DNA of 64,000 nt from Paraburkholderia franconis. GTDB taxonomy: Bacteria > Pseudomonadota > Gammaproteobacteria > Burkholderiales > Burkholderiaceae. The stretch covers positions 212,319 to 276,318 of the forward strand of contig NZ_WHNP01000007.1 in NCBI RefSeq assembly GCF_009362735.1. Direction: 5' to 3'. Position numbers and translations under genes: made by a program. Below, piece by piece: positions 1-8,383 of the stretch. Positions within the stretch are counted from its first letter, which is position 1. Each line of letters starts with the position of its first letter. Below the pieces are notes generated by a model. It ran no database searches and was not told the origin of the DNA. It saw only the letters and a program-made list of their open reading frames with translations.

Positions 1-95
1 ACGAACGCTTTCGAAATGCCCGTCGCTTCGAGCACGTAAGGATGCAGACCCGTCTCGTCAGTAGCCATCAGATTCTTGTTGGGACGATCATTCAT
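1..95 (-). CDS. lolD: LolD, lipoprotein-releasing ABC transporter ATPase (5' end only)
   Basis: Only the first 31 or so codons are present; the gene runs off the left edge. The peptide begins MNDRPNKNLMATDETGLHPY and continues LEATGISKAF, which matches the start of LolD-type ATPases, where a short linker leads into the first beta strand of the ABC domain. The Walker motifs lie outside the window. The start overlaps the stop of the upstream lolC/E gene by 8 bp, so the two are translationally coupled. LolD would power extraction of lipoproteins from the inner membrane to LolA. A second ATG ten codons in (cat at 66-68) is an alternative start. The identification rests mainly on context. Confidence 0.75.
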   Translation of the reverse strand, partial: MNDRPNKNLMATDETGLHPYVLEATGISKAF

Positions 96-1341
96 AGCGC
101 AACGCCTCCGCCGGACGGACTTTGGCGCCACGCCAGCTCGGATACAGCGTCGCGAGACACGACAGCAGGAACGCGATCACGCCGATCTTGACGACGTCGC
201 CGGGAACGAGCTCGGACGGCAGTTCGCTGATGAAGTACACGGACGGCGGCAGGAACTGCACGCCGAGCACGTGTTCGATCATCGGCACGAGCCACGGAAT
301 GCTCCACGCGATCAGACAGCCGAGCGCAACGCCGATGCCCGTGCCGACGAAGCCGATCGTCATGCCCTGCACGACGAAGATCTTCATGATCGAGCCGGGC
401 TGCGCGCCGAGCGTGCGGAGAATCGCGATATCGGCCTGCTTGTTCGTCACCGTCATCACCAGCGACGAAACGAGGTTGAACGCCGCCACCGCGATGATCA
501 GCGTGAGGATGATGAACATCATGCGCTTTTCGATCTGCACCGCCGAGAACCACGTCTTGTTCTGCTGCGTCCAGTCACGGATGTAGAGATCGCCGGACAG
601 CGTGCGCGCCAGCTGATGCGCGACTTCCGGTGCGCGCTGCATGTCCTTGAGCCGCAGTCGCACGCCTGTCGGCGCGGGCAGACGGAACAGCGCCTGCGCA
701 TCCTTGATGTTGATCAGCGCGAGCGTGCTGTCGTACTCGTAGTGCCCGGACTCGAAGATGCCGACCACGTTGAACTGTTTCAGCCGTGGCAGCATGCCCG
801 CCGGCGTCATCGAACCTTCGGGCGCGACAAGCGTGATCTTGTCGCCGGCCATCACGCCGAGGTTCGCCGCGAGATCCGCGCCGAGCACGATGCCGAACTC
901 GCCGGGCTTCAGTTCGTTCAGGCTGCCCGCCTTCATTTCCTTGCCGATGTCCGACACTTCCGGTTCCAGCGACGGCTCGACGCCGCGCAGCGCAACGCCG
1001 CTCACGGCATCCTGGCGCGTCAGCAGCGCCTGCGCCTCGACATAAGGCGCCGCGCCGATCACTTCCTTGTTCTGCTTCGCCTCCTTCGCGGTCAGTTGCC
1101 AGTCCGGCATCGAACCCGTCGGCGAAAAGATTTCGACGTGCGCGAGCACCGACAGCATGCGGTCGCGCACCTCCTTCTGGAAGCCGTTCATCACCGACAG
1201 CACGACGATCAGCGCGGCCACGCCGAGCGCAATGCCCGACATCGACACGAGCGCGATGAACGAGATAAAGCCGTTACCCGTGGTGCGTTTGCCGGCGCGC
1301 GTATAGCGCCAGCCAATCTGCCATTCGTATGGAAGTTTCAA
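88..1341 (-). CDS. lolC: LolC/E, lipoprotein-releasing ABC transporter permease
   Basis: Inner-membrane permease of the Lol system, which hands outer-membrane lipoproteins to the periplasmic carrier LolA. I place the start at a TTG (1341): it gives LKLPYEWQIGWRYTRAGKR, the usual N-terminus of the family, 417 residues (the normal length), and an AAAGGA ribosome site five bases upstream. The open frame continues about 290 bases further upstream, but that part has no family character. A first membrane segment (FISFIALVSMSGIALGVAAL) is followed by a large periplasmic domain and a C-terminal FtsX-like block of three membrane helices. Many beta-proteobacteria have one LolC/E-type permease rather than separate LolC and LolE; which applies here cannot be told from this window. 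Confidence 0.93.
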   Translation of the reverse strand: MKLPYEWQIGWRYTRAGKRTTGNGFISFIALVSMSGIALGVAALIVVLSVMNGFQKEVRDRMLSVLAHVEIFSPTGSMPDWQLTAKEAKQNKEVIGAAPYVEAQALLTRQDAVSGVALRGVEPSLEPEVSDIGKEMKAGSLNELKPGEFGIVLGADLAANLGVMAGDKITLVAPEGSMTPAGMLPRLKQFNVVGIFESGHYEYDSTLALINIKDAQALFRLPAPTGVRLRLKDMQRAPEVAHQLARTLSGDLYIRDWTQQNKTWFSAVQIEKRMMFIILTLIIAVAAFNLVSSLVMTVTNKQADIAILRTLGAQPGSIMKIFVVQGMTIGFVGTGIGVALGCLIAWSIPWLVPMIEHVLGVQFLPPSVYFISELPSELVPGDVVKIGVIAFLLSCLATLYPSWRGAKVRPAEALRYE

Positions 1342-1624
1342 GCGAGTCCTTTTCAGCGCGCTTGCGCTGTTCTGCATGAGCGAGGCCTTCACGCGCTGTG
1401 CGGAAAATCCGCTGCAAGCGTGAAAGCCGTGTCGATTGGGCGCGAATGACGGCCGATGGTTCCAGCACGCGGCTTGCGGCCGCTTTCTCGTACGACGCAC
1501 GCGCGGTGCCGGATTGCAACGCCACGCGCCCGGTCGCGCAATCATTGCGCGAATCGTACGCATCGGCGCACAAGTCGCCGTTTCCATTCGCCGCCATCGC
1601 GGATCGACGGGGCGAAGTTTGCCA

Positions 1625-1630
1625 TACAAT
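1625..1630 (+). promoter_or_regulatory. possible -10 element of the rpfE-like gene
   Basis: The roughly 300 bases between the divergent lolC/E and rpfE-like starts hold no gene I can support. A TACAAT hexamer lies 10 bases before the ATG at 1641, so a transcript from it would have almost no leader. No convincing -35 box is seen 16-18 bases upstream. Confidence 0.3.
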
Positions 1631-1640
1631 GCGCAGCATC

Positions 1641-2729
1641 ATGAACGCCAACCGACTGCACCTCCTTCTGCCCTTCGCGCTGCCCGCCGCGGCCGATGCG
1701 TCAACCGCGCTGCATTCCCTCGACATCCCGGCTCTCGACAAACTGGTCGCCCGCGCGACGCTCGTCGAGCGCGTGATCGGCGAAGACTTCCAGCGCACGC
1801 TGCCACACGAGCGCTGGGTCGCGCGCAGCTTCGGCGCGGTGCCCGCGGGAACGGCCGCCACCGACGAGGCGCCGCTCGCGCCGTACATGCTGCTCGCCGA
1901 CGGCGGCAACCCGGGCGACGCGACGTGGGCCTGCGTGGAGCCCGTGCATGTGAGGATCGCGCATGACCACCTGGTGCTGATCGATCCCGCGTCGCTGGAA
2001 CTGACCGACGACGACGCGCGCACGCTGCTCGGCGTCGCGCGTCCGCTGATCGAGGAACTGGGCGTGCGCATCGAAGCGCCTCAGCCGTCGCGCTGGTATC
2101 TGTCGAGCGACGCGTTCGGCACGCTGGCGGGCGCGTCGCCGCTGCGCGCGAGCGGCCGCAACATCGAAATCTGGCTGCCGCACGAAGCGCACACGGGCGA
2201 GCGCTCGCGCGCGTGGATGAAGCTGCAGAACGAAGTGCAGATGGCCTGGTTCGAGCATCCCGTAAACGAGGCGCGCGAGGTGCGCGGGCTGCCCGCCGTC
2301 AACTCGATCTGGTTCCACGCGCAGGGCGCGGCGCAGCCGGTCAAGAGCGGCTTTACGCGCGTGCTGTCGGATGCGGCGGCGACGCGCGGTCTCGCGCTCG
2401 CGGCAAAAGCGGCGATCGACGCGCCGCCCGCTTCCTTCGACGCCTGGCGCGCGAATGGCGCCAAGGGCAGCGCGGCCGCCACGCTGATCGAACTCGATCC
2501 GTTCTCGGCGCCCTTCATCGAGCAGGACTGGGGCCGCTGGAACGACGCGTTCGCGACGCTCGAGCGCGACTGGTTCGCGCCGGCGCTGAACGCGCTGCAA
2601 GCGGGCCAACTCGGCGAGCTCGGTCTCACGCTGTGCGGCGATACCGGCTCGGTGACGCTCGCCATCACGCGCGGCGATCTGCGCAAATTCTGGCGGCGGC
2701 GTCTTTTCGCGTCGCTCTTTATCGAATGA
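1641..2729 (+). CDS. RpfE-like conserved protein (phosphoglycerate-mutase-like annotation)
   Basis: A 362-residue cytosolic protein with no signal peptide or membrane segment, starting MNANRLHLLLPFALPAA. It resembles the family annotated in Burkholderia as 'RpfE-type regulatory protein' and in some pipelines as a 2,3-bisphosphoglycerate-independent phosphoglycerate mutase relative. I see no clear catalytic metal-binding motif, so enzymatic activity is uncertain. It lies 46 bp before recJ on the same strand and probably shares its transcript. An ATG at 1629 adds four residues and could be the true start. In Xanthomonas, rpfE also lies near recJ, prfB and a lysyl-tRNA synthetase gene, which supports the family assignment. 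The biochemical role is unknown. Confidence 0.7.
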   Translation: MNANRLHLLLPFALPAAADASTALHSLDIPALDKLVARATLVERVIGEDFQRTLPHERWVARSFGAVPAGTAATDEAPLAPYMLLADGGNPGDATWACVEPVHVRIAHDHLVLIDPASLELTDDDARTLLGVARPLIEELGVRIEAPQPSRWYLSSDAFGTLAGASPLRASGRNIEIWLPHEAHTGERSRAWMKLQNEVQMAWFEHPVNEAREVRGLPAVNSIWFHAQGAAQPVKSGFTRVLSDAAATRGLALAAKAAIDAPPASFDAWRANGAKGSAAATLIELDPFSAPFIEQDWGRWNDAFATLERDWFAPALNALQAGQLGELGLTLCGDTGSVTLAITRGDLRKFWRRRLFASLFIE

Positions 2730-2775
2730 ACCGTTTTTCTGCGTACTTTTCTGCGCTTCTTCCTGGTCTTGCCGC

Positions 2776-4482
2776 ATGACTCGAATCGTTACGCGCACCT
2801 GCTCTCCCGCCGACGCCGAAGCCCTGATCCGCCACGGCCTGCATCCCGTCCTTGCGCGCCTGTACGCGTCGCGCGGCGTGTGCCTGCCCGATGAAATCGA
2901 AACCGGCCTCGCGCGCCTCACGCCGCCCGCATCGCTCAAAGGCTGCGATACGGCGGCGACGCTGCTCGCCGATGCGCTCGAAGGCAAGCGCCGCATGCTC
3001 GTCGTTGCCGACTACGACTGCGACGGCGCGACGGCCTGCGCCGTCGCCGTGCGCGGCTTGCGGATGTTCGGCGCGCAGATCGACTACCTCGTGCCGAACC
3101 GCTTCGAGTACGGCTACGGCCTCACGCCGGAGATCGTCGCGCTGGCGGCGCAGCGCCCGGGAGCCAAACCCGATCTGCTGATCACCGTCGACAACGGGAT
3201 CGCAAGCGTCGATGGCGTCGAAGCAGCGAACGCACTCGGCATCGACGTGCTCGTCACCGATCATCACCTGCCCGGCGACGAACTGCCTCCCGCGCGCGCA
3301 ATCGTCAATCCGAACCAGCCGGGCTGCACGTTTCCGAGCAAGTGCATGGCGGGCGTCGGCGTGATGTTCTATGTGCTGCTCGCGCTGCGCGCGGAACTGC
3401 GCCGGCGCGGCGCGTTCGGCGACGCGCGCCCGGAGCCGCGCCTCGACGGCCTGCTCGATCTCGTCGCGCTCGGCACGGTCGCCGATGTCGTGAAGCTCGA
3501 CGGCAACAATCGCGTGCTGGTCGCGCAAGGCTTGCAGCGCATCCGCAACGGACGCATGCAGCCGGGCATCGCTGCCCTCTTTCGCGCCGCGGGCCGCGAT
3601 GCGCGCAGCGCGTCGGGCTTCGATCTCGGCTTTGCGCTCGGGCCGCGTCTGAATGCGGCGGGACGGCTGTCGGACATGTCGCTGGGCATCGAATGCCTGA
3701 CCACGGACGATGTCGGACGCGCATGGGAGCTCGCGCAGCAGCTCGACGCGATGAACCGCGAGCGGCGCGAAATCGAAGCGGGCATGCAGCAGCAGGCGCT
3801 CGACGATCTGTCGACGGTCGATCCAGCCGGCTCGACGACGATCACTCTGTTCAACACGGCCTGGCACCAGGGCGTGATCGGCATCGTCGCGGGGCGGCTC
3901 AAGGAAAAATTCCACCGGCCGTCGTTCACGTTCGCGCCCGCCGACGACAGCGGCGCGACCGTCAAAGGCTCGGGCCGTTCGATTCCGGGCTTCCATCTGC
4001 GCGACGCGCTCGATCTCGTCTCGAAGCGCGAGCCGGGGCTGATCCTGAAGTTCGGCGGCCACGCGATGGCGGCGGGCCTGACGATCGCGACAATGGATGT
4101 CCCGCGCTTCACTTCGGCCTTCGAGCAGGTCGGCCGGGAGTGGCTGACCGAGGACGTGCTCGCGCGCACGGTCGAAACGGACGGCGATCTCGAAGACGCG
4201 TACTTCACGCCGCAATTCGTCGAGATGCTCGATGCAGCCGTCTGGGGACAGGGCTTTCCGGCGCCCGTTTTCTCGGGCGAGTTCGACGTGATGTCGCAGG
4301 CGCTGGTGAAGGACAAGCATCTTAAGCTGCAACTGATGCGCGGCCGCCAGCGCTTCAGTGCGATCTGGTTCAACCACACGCAGCCGTTGCCTGCGCGGAC
4401 GATGGTCGCCTATCGGCTGTCGGCGGATACGTGGAATGGGGTATCGCGGGTGCAACTGATCGTCGAACACGCGGTGTTGTAG
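2776..4482 (+). CDS. recJ: RecJ, single-stranded-DNA-specific 5'-3' exonuclease
   Basis: RecJ degrades single-stranded DNA 5' to 3' in RecF-pathway recombination, mismatch repair and base-excision repair. The 568-residue product shows the DHH phosphoesterase signature in order: DYDCDGATA at residues 79-87, VDNG near 138-141 and the DHH triad TDHH at 161-164, all metal ligands in the family. A DHHA1-type block follows, with the GGHAMAAGLT motif near residue 425, and then a C-terminal OB-like region. The length matches beta-proteobacterial RecJ. It follows the rpfE-like gene by 46 bp and is followed by a non-coding gap of about 765 bp that contains an inverted repeat and then prfB. Confidence 0.97.
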   Translation: MTRIVTRTCSPADAEALIRHGLHPVLARLYASRGVCLPDEIETGLARLTPPASLKGCDTAATLLADALEGKRRMLVVADYDCDGATACAVAVRGLRMFGAQIDYLVPNRFEYGYGLTPEIVALAAQRPGAKPDLLITVDNGIASVDGVEAANALGIDVLVTDHHLPGDELPPARAIVNPNQPGCTFPSKCMAGVGVMFYVLLALRAELRRRGAFGDARPEPRLDGLLDLVALGTVADVVKLDGNNRVLVAQGLQRIRNGRMQPGIAALFRAAGRDARSASGFDLGFALGPRLNAAGRLSDMSLGIECLTTDDVGRAWELAQQLDAMNRERREIEAGMQQQALDDLSTVDPAGSTTITLFNTAWHQGVIGIVAGRLKEKFHRPSFTFAPADDSGATVKGSGRSIPGFHLRDALDLVSKREPGLILKFGGHAMAAGLTIATMDVPRFTSAFEQVGREWLTEDVLARTVETDGDLEDAYFTPQFVEMLDAAVWGQGFPAPVFSGEFDVMSQALVKDKHLKLQLMRGRQRFSAIWFNHTQPLPARTMVAYRLSADTWNGVSRVQLIVEHAVL

Positions 4483-4540
4483 GCCGGTGGCGCCGTCTCT
4501 GGCGCGATGATCCGCTATAATTTTGATTTTTGGCGGAATG

Positions 4541-4815
4541 GTCTGCGACGGCCTTTCTTTTGTGGTTTGCCTTGTTTGCCGCTGGCATCCGCATTGCGCC
4601 TCGCGGCGCGGGCGTTGCCCCTGTGCGGGGCGGCACTTACTTTCTTTGCCGCCGCAAAGAAAGTAAGCAAAGAAAGCGGGCTCACACCGCCGGTGCTTGA
4701 CATTTACCCACGGGCTCTCAACGGCCCCATGCTTCACACCACAGTGTGCTCGCTGATGTTTGTTGCCAACGCTCTGGCTAAACGCCTCACCCGCTTCTCG
4801 CACCTGTGGCACGGC
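4541..4815 (+). repeat. degenerate inverted repeat, left arm (recJ-prfB gap)
   Basis: This arm matches the reverse complement of 4995-5205. The shared blocks run in the same order: TGCGACGGCCTTT, GCGCCTCGCGGCGCGGG, CTCACACCGCC, a TGCTTGAC block, CCCACGGGCTCTC and CGCCTCACC. I recognise this as a family of intergenic repeats seen many times in Paraburkholderia genomes (recollection, not searched). Short frames through it (such as 4507-4818) give low-complexity peptides with no family and are probably not genes. Confidence 0.75.
4636..4667. terminator. strong hairpin after recJ inside the repeat
   Basis: CTTACTTTCTTTG pairs perfectly with CAAAGAAAGTAAG (13 bp stem) across a six-base CCGCCG loop. 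There is no U-tract directly after it, so it may be a structural part of the repeat rather than a classical terminator of recJ. The right arm of the repeat lacks this hairpin. Confidence 0.5.
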
Positions 4816-4994
4816 TAAGGGCATCGAACGTTTCAGCGCCACATGTCGGTAGTGAATATGGGTTGCTGTGTCGCACAGGACGCCGCCCGCACTTGTAGCG
4901 CATTGAGTAACGAGGGGTGTCCTGTGCGGTGCGAATGCCTACACACAGTTTGCCGCAAAGGGGCCGGGGACATTCGATGTCGCGAGCCGTAATT

Positions 4995-5205
4995 CGGGCG
5001 CTCGATGCAGGTGAGGCGCTTGGTAGTGCGCTGGCAACGAACATGGGCCATGTATGCTGCGGGCTGAAGGACGGGGACGCCGAGAGCCCGTGGGTAGCGG
5101 TCAAGCACTGGCGGTGTGAGCGGCTTTCTTTTGCCCGCGCCGCGAGGCGCATCGCGAATGCCAGCGCAGGGCAAAGCAAACCGACACAAAGGCTGTCGCA
5201 AACCT
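4995..5205 (-). repeat. degenerate inverted repeat, right arm (recJ-prfB gap)
   Basis: The second copy, in opposite orientation to 4541-4815, has lost the internal hairpin and diverged by many substitutions. Between the arms (about 4816-4994) there is a smaller inverted pair, CGCACAGGAC near 4873 and GTCCTGTGCG near 4917. The minus-strand frames 4787-5179 and 4833-5201 run through the repeat and show no recognisable domain. The arm ends just before the prfB promoter. Confidence 0.7.
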
Positions 5206-5211
5206 CAATCC

Positions 5212-5217
5212 TATAAT
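5212..5217 (+). promoter_or_regulatory. -10 element of prfB
   Basis: A perfect TATAAT lies 30 bases before the prfB ATG, directly beyond the right repeat arm. The -35 region is not obvious. It would give a leader of roughly 24 bases. Confidence 0.5.
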
Positions 5218-5247
5218 TCCCCCTTTTTTACGAAGTAGAACACCGAC

Positions 5248-6352
5248 ATGGAAGCGGAACGTCTCAACGCGATCGAAGCCTCTCTGGCCGACCTGCGCAC
5301 GCGCGCGGGCGAGCTACGGGGGTATCTTTAACTACGATGCCAAGGCAGTACGGCTGATCGAAGTCAACAAGGAACTCGAAGACCCGAACGTCTGGAACGA
5401 CTCGCAGCACGCGCAGGCGCTCGGTAAGGAAAAGAAGCTGCTCGAAGGCGTCGTCGAGGTGCTGGGCTCGCTCGATAACGACTTGCGCGACACGAAGGAT
5501 CTCTTCGACATGGCGCGCGAGGAAAACGACGAGGACACGCTCGTCGCGTGCGAAGAAGACGCCACGAAGCTGACGGCGCGCATCGAAGACATGGAGTTCC
5601 GCCGGATGTTCTCGAATCCGGCCGACCCGAACAACGCGTTCATCGACATCCAGGCAGGCGCCGGCGGCACGGAAGCGTGCGACTGGGCGTCGATGCTGCT
5701 GCGCCAGTACCTGCGCTACTGCGAACGCAAGGGCTTCAAGGCCGAAGTGCTCGAAGAATCGGAAGGCGACGTCGCGGGCATCAAGAGCGCGACGGTCAAG
5801 GTCGAAGGCGAATACGCATACGGCTTCCTGCGCACCGAAACAGGCGTGCACCGTCTCGTGCGCAAGTCGCCGTTCGACTCGTCGGGCGGCCGTCATACGT
5901 CGTTCTCGTCGGTGTTCGTGTACCCGGAAATCGACGATTCGATCGAGGTCGATATCAATCCGGCCGATCTGCGCATCGACACGTACCGTGCATCGGGCGC
6001 GGGCGGTCAGCACATCAACAAGACCGACTCCGCCGTGCGTATCACACACATGCCGTCGGGCATCGTCGTGCAGTGCCAGAACGACCGCTCGCAGCACCGC
6101 AACCGCGCAGAGGCGATGGCAATGCTGAAATCGCGTCTGTACGAAGCGGAAATGCGCAAGCGCCAGGCCGAGCAGGACAAGCTGGAATCAAGCAAGACCG
6201 ATGTGGGCTGGGGCCACCAGATCCGTTCGTACGTGCTCGACAACAGCCGCATCAAGGATCTGCGCACCAACGTCGAAATCAGCAACACGAAGAGCGTCCT
6301 CGACGGCGATCTCGACGCGTTCATCAGCGCGAGCCTGAAACAGGGCATCTGA
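5248..6352 (+). CDS. prfB: Peptide chain release factor 2 (programmed +1 frameshift)
   Basis: RF2 terminates translation at UGA and UAA. The gene is read as 5248-5328 joined to 5330-6352: frame 0 stops at a TAA (5329-5331) after 27 codons, and a +1 slip restores a 367-residue protein, the normal RF2 length. Downstream are the SPF tripeptide that reads the stop codon ([13 protein letters not shown]) and the universal GGQ loop ([15 protein letters not shown]) that triggers peptide release. The joined sequence reads LRGYL-NYDAK, against the usual LRGYL-DYDAK, because the stop is TAA. lysS follows about 100 bp later on the same strand, as in many proteobacteria. An ordinary single-frame call would miss the first 27 codons. 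Confidence 0.96.
5317..5332 (+). promoter_or_regulatory. prfB programmed +1 frameshift site with UAA stop
   Basis: The site reads CGG GGG TAT CTT TAA C in frame 0. It has the internal Shine-Dalgarno-like GGGGG three bases before the slippery CTT, a Leu tRNA able to slip onto UUU, and the stop followed by C, as in the classical RF2 autoregulation site. The usual stop is TGA; here it is TAA. UAA is decoded by both RF1 and RF2, so feedback would be less specific for RF2. Confidence 0.93.
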
Positions 6353-6455
6353 GCGCAATGGGCGCGGCGCATTCCGCCGCGCCAAATTTTTTGACCGCCT
6401 GTGCGCCCACGTCGTGAAAGCGCGCACGAGGCACCGAACACCGACTATCATCACC

Positions 6456-7997
6456 ATGACCGAACCGACCCAGCCGAATGCGGCCCCGCTGAACGCTGTC
6501 GCCGAGTTGGACGACAACCAGATCATCGCCGAGCGCCGCGAAAAACTGCGCGCGCTGCGCGAGCAAGGCGTCGCCTATCCGAACGACTTCCGTCCGACCC
6601 ATCATGCCGCCGATCTCCAATCCAGATTCGCGGACACCGACAAGGACGCGCTCGAAGCGCAGGCGCTGCAGGTCGCGCTTGCCGGCCGCATGATGCTCAA
6701 GCGCGTGATGGGCAAGGCAAGCTTCGCGACGGTGCGCGACGGTTCGGGCCAGATCCAGTTCTTCATCACGCCTGCCGACGTCGGCGAAGCGACGTACGAA
6801 GCGTTCAAGAAGTGGGACCTCGGCGACATCGTCGCGGCGAAGGGCGTGCTGTTCCGCACGAACAAGGGCGAACTGTCCGTGCGCTGCACGGAGCTGCGTC
6901 TGCTGTCGAAGGCGCTGCGCCCGCTGCCGGACAAGTTCCACGGCCTCGCGGACCAGGAAATGCGCTATCGCCAGCGCTACGTCGATCTGATCGTCACGCC
7001 GGAAGCGCGCAAGACATTCGTCGCGCGCACGAAGGCGGTGTCGTCGATCCGCAAGTTCATGGCCGACGCGAACTTCATGGAAGTCGAAACGCCGATGCTC
7101 CACCCGATTCCGGGCGGCGCGGCGGCGAAGCCGTTCGTCACGCATCACAACGCGCTCGACATGCAGATGTTCCTGCGCATCGCGCCCGAGCTGTACCTGA
7201 AGCGGCTGGTGGTCGGCGGCTTCGAGCGCGTGTTCGAGATCAACCGGAATTTCCGTAACGAAGGCGTGTCGCCTCGTCACAATCCGGAATTCACGATGAT
7301 GGAGTTCTACGCCGCTTACACCGACTACAAGTGGCTGATGGACTTCACCGAGCAGCTGATCCGCCAGGCCGCCGTCGACGCGCTCGGCACCGCGACGATC
7401 ACGTATCAGGGCCGCGAGCTGGATCTGTCGAAGCCGTTCCATCGGCTGACGATCACGCAGGCAATCCAGAAATACGCGCCGCAGTACACGGACGCGCAAC
7501 TGACGGACGGCGCGTTCCTCCGCGCGGAACTGAAGAAGTTCGGCGTCGACACGACGCAGCCGCAGTTCCTCAATGCGGGCACGGGCGCGCTGCAACTGGC
7601 GCTCTTCGAGGAAACGGCGGAATCGCAGCTGTGGGAGCCGACGTTCATCATCGATTACCCCATCGAAGTGTCGCCGCTCGCGCGCGCATCAAATAGCGTC
7701 GAAGGCATCACCGAGCGTTTCGAGCTGTTCGTGACGGGCCGCGAAATCGCCAACGGCTTCTCGGAGCTGAACGATCCGGAAGACCAGGCTGCGCGCTTCA
7801 AGAAGCAGGTCGATCAGAAGGACGCCGGCGACGAGGAAGCGATGTACTACGACGCCGACTATATCCGCGCGCTCGAATACGGCATGCCGCCCGCGGGTGG
7901 CTGCGGCATCGGCATCGACCGCCTGGTGATGCTGCTCACCGACAGCCCGAGCATCCGCGACGTCATTCTGTTCCCGCATCTGCGCCGCGAAGACTGA
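6456..7997 (+). CDS. lysS: Lysyl-tRNA synthetase, class II
   Basis: Charges tRNA-Lys with lysine in the cytosol. The 513-residue product has an N-terminal OB-fold anticodon-binding domain (residues about 50-170, with [14 protein letters not shown]) and a class II catalytic core with motif 2 ([13 protein letters not shown]) and motif 3 ([13 protein letters not shown]) near the C-terminus. I chose the ATG at 6456 ([13 protein letters not shown]); the frame opens 14 codons earlier, but that extension looks like leader. It follows prfB by about 100 bp, an arrangement also known from E. coli (prfB-lysS), and probably shares its transcript. Confidence 0.97.
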   Translation: MTEPTQPNAAPLNAVAELDDNQIIAERREKLRALREQGVAYPNDFRPTHHAADLQSRFADTDKDALEAQALQVALAGRMMLKRVMGKASFATVRDGSGQIQFFITPADVGEATYEAFKKWDLGDIVAAKGVLFRTNKGELSVRCTELRLLSKALRPLPDKFHGLADQEMRYRQRYVDLIVTPEARKTFVARTKAVSSIRKFMADANFMEVETPMLHPIPGGAAAKPFVTHHNALDMQMFLRIAPELYLKRLVVGGFERVFEINRNFRNEGVSPRHNPEFTMMEFYAAYTDYKWLMDFTEQLIRQAAVDALGTATITYQGRELDLSKPFHRLTITQAIQKYAPQYTDAQLTDGAFLRAELKKFGVDTTQPQFLNAGTGALQLALFEETAESQLWEPTFIIDYPIEVSPLARASNSVEGITERFELFVTGREIANGFSELNDPEDQAARFKKQVDQKDAGDEEAMYYDADYIRALEYGMPPAGGCGIGIDRLVMLLTDSPSIRDVILFPHLRRED

Positions 7998-8036
7998 TCG
8001 CGACGCTGTCTGACCGCTGTCCCGCACAGCGGCATT

Positions 8037-8068
8037 CGCGCACGGCCAATGTTGTCAGGCCGTGCGCG
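8037..8068 (+). terminator. hairpin downstream of lysS
   Basis: CGCGCACGGCC pairs perfectly with GGCCGTGCGCG (11 bp) across a ten-base loop. A smaller 7-bp hairpin (CCGCTGT/ACAGCGG) sits at 8014-8032. Neither has a U-tract, so termination would be weak or Rho-assisted. The rest of 7998-8383 shows no gene I can support. Confidence 0.55.
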
Positions 8069-8383
8069 CTCCCCTCGCTTCACCACCCTTCCTTTTCTTG
8101 CCGACGCCGACCGTTCGTTTGTAACCATCGGTAAAAGCTGCGCGATGCCGGCATTCGTCTGCCTCTTCGAAGCCTGCTGAAACGCACGGACAACGTTGAT
8201 CCGGCCGCCCGGCACGCCCCTTGCGCTTCGTAAGCGTAAATACTGCGCGCACCTGACGTTACAAATTGAAACCCCGGCGCGAATGGCGTGTCCGACACTA
8301 AGGGCTGGGCCTTTTGGCGCACTTCCTATGCCTCACCCTCAGTCTCGAGAAGGGCAACTCTGTCCAGACGGAGGCCAATCACC

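Noticed and set aside
2719..4842. A 707-codon open frame opposite recJ
   Set aside because: It is antisense to recJ and continues into the repeat; it has no family character.
4507..5201. Short open frames in the recJ-prfB gap as new genes
   Set aside because: They lie in the two arms of an inverted repeat, in both orientations, and have no domains or ribosome sites.
5248..5331. A premature stop in prfB taken as a pseudogene or sequencing error
   Set aside because: The stop is set in a full programmed-frameshift context (SD-like G run, CTT, stop, C), and the protein after the slip is intact. The gene is functional.
8037..8068. The lysS hairpin as a strong intrinsic terminator
   Set aside because: The 11-bp stem is perfect, but no U-tract follows. 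I list it only as a hairpin of moderate confidence.
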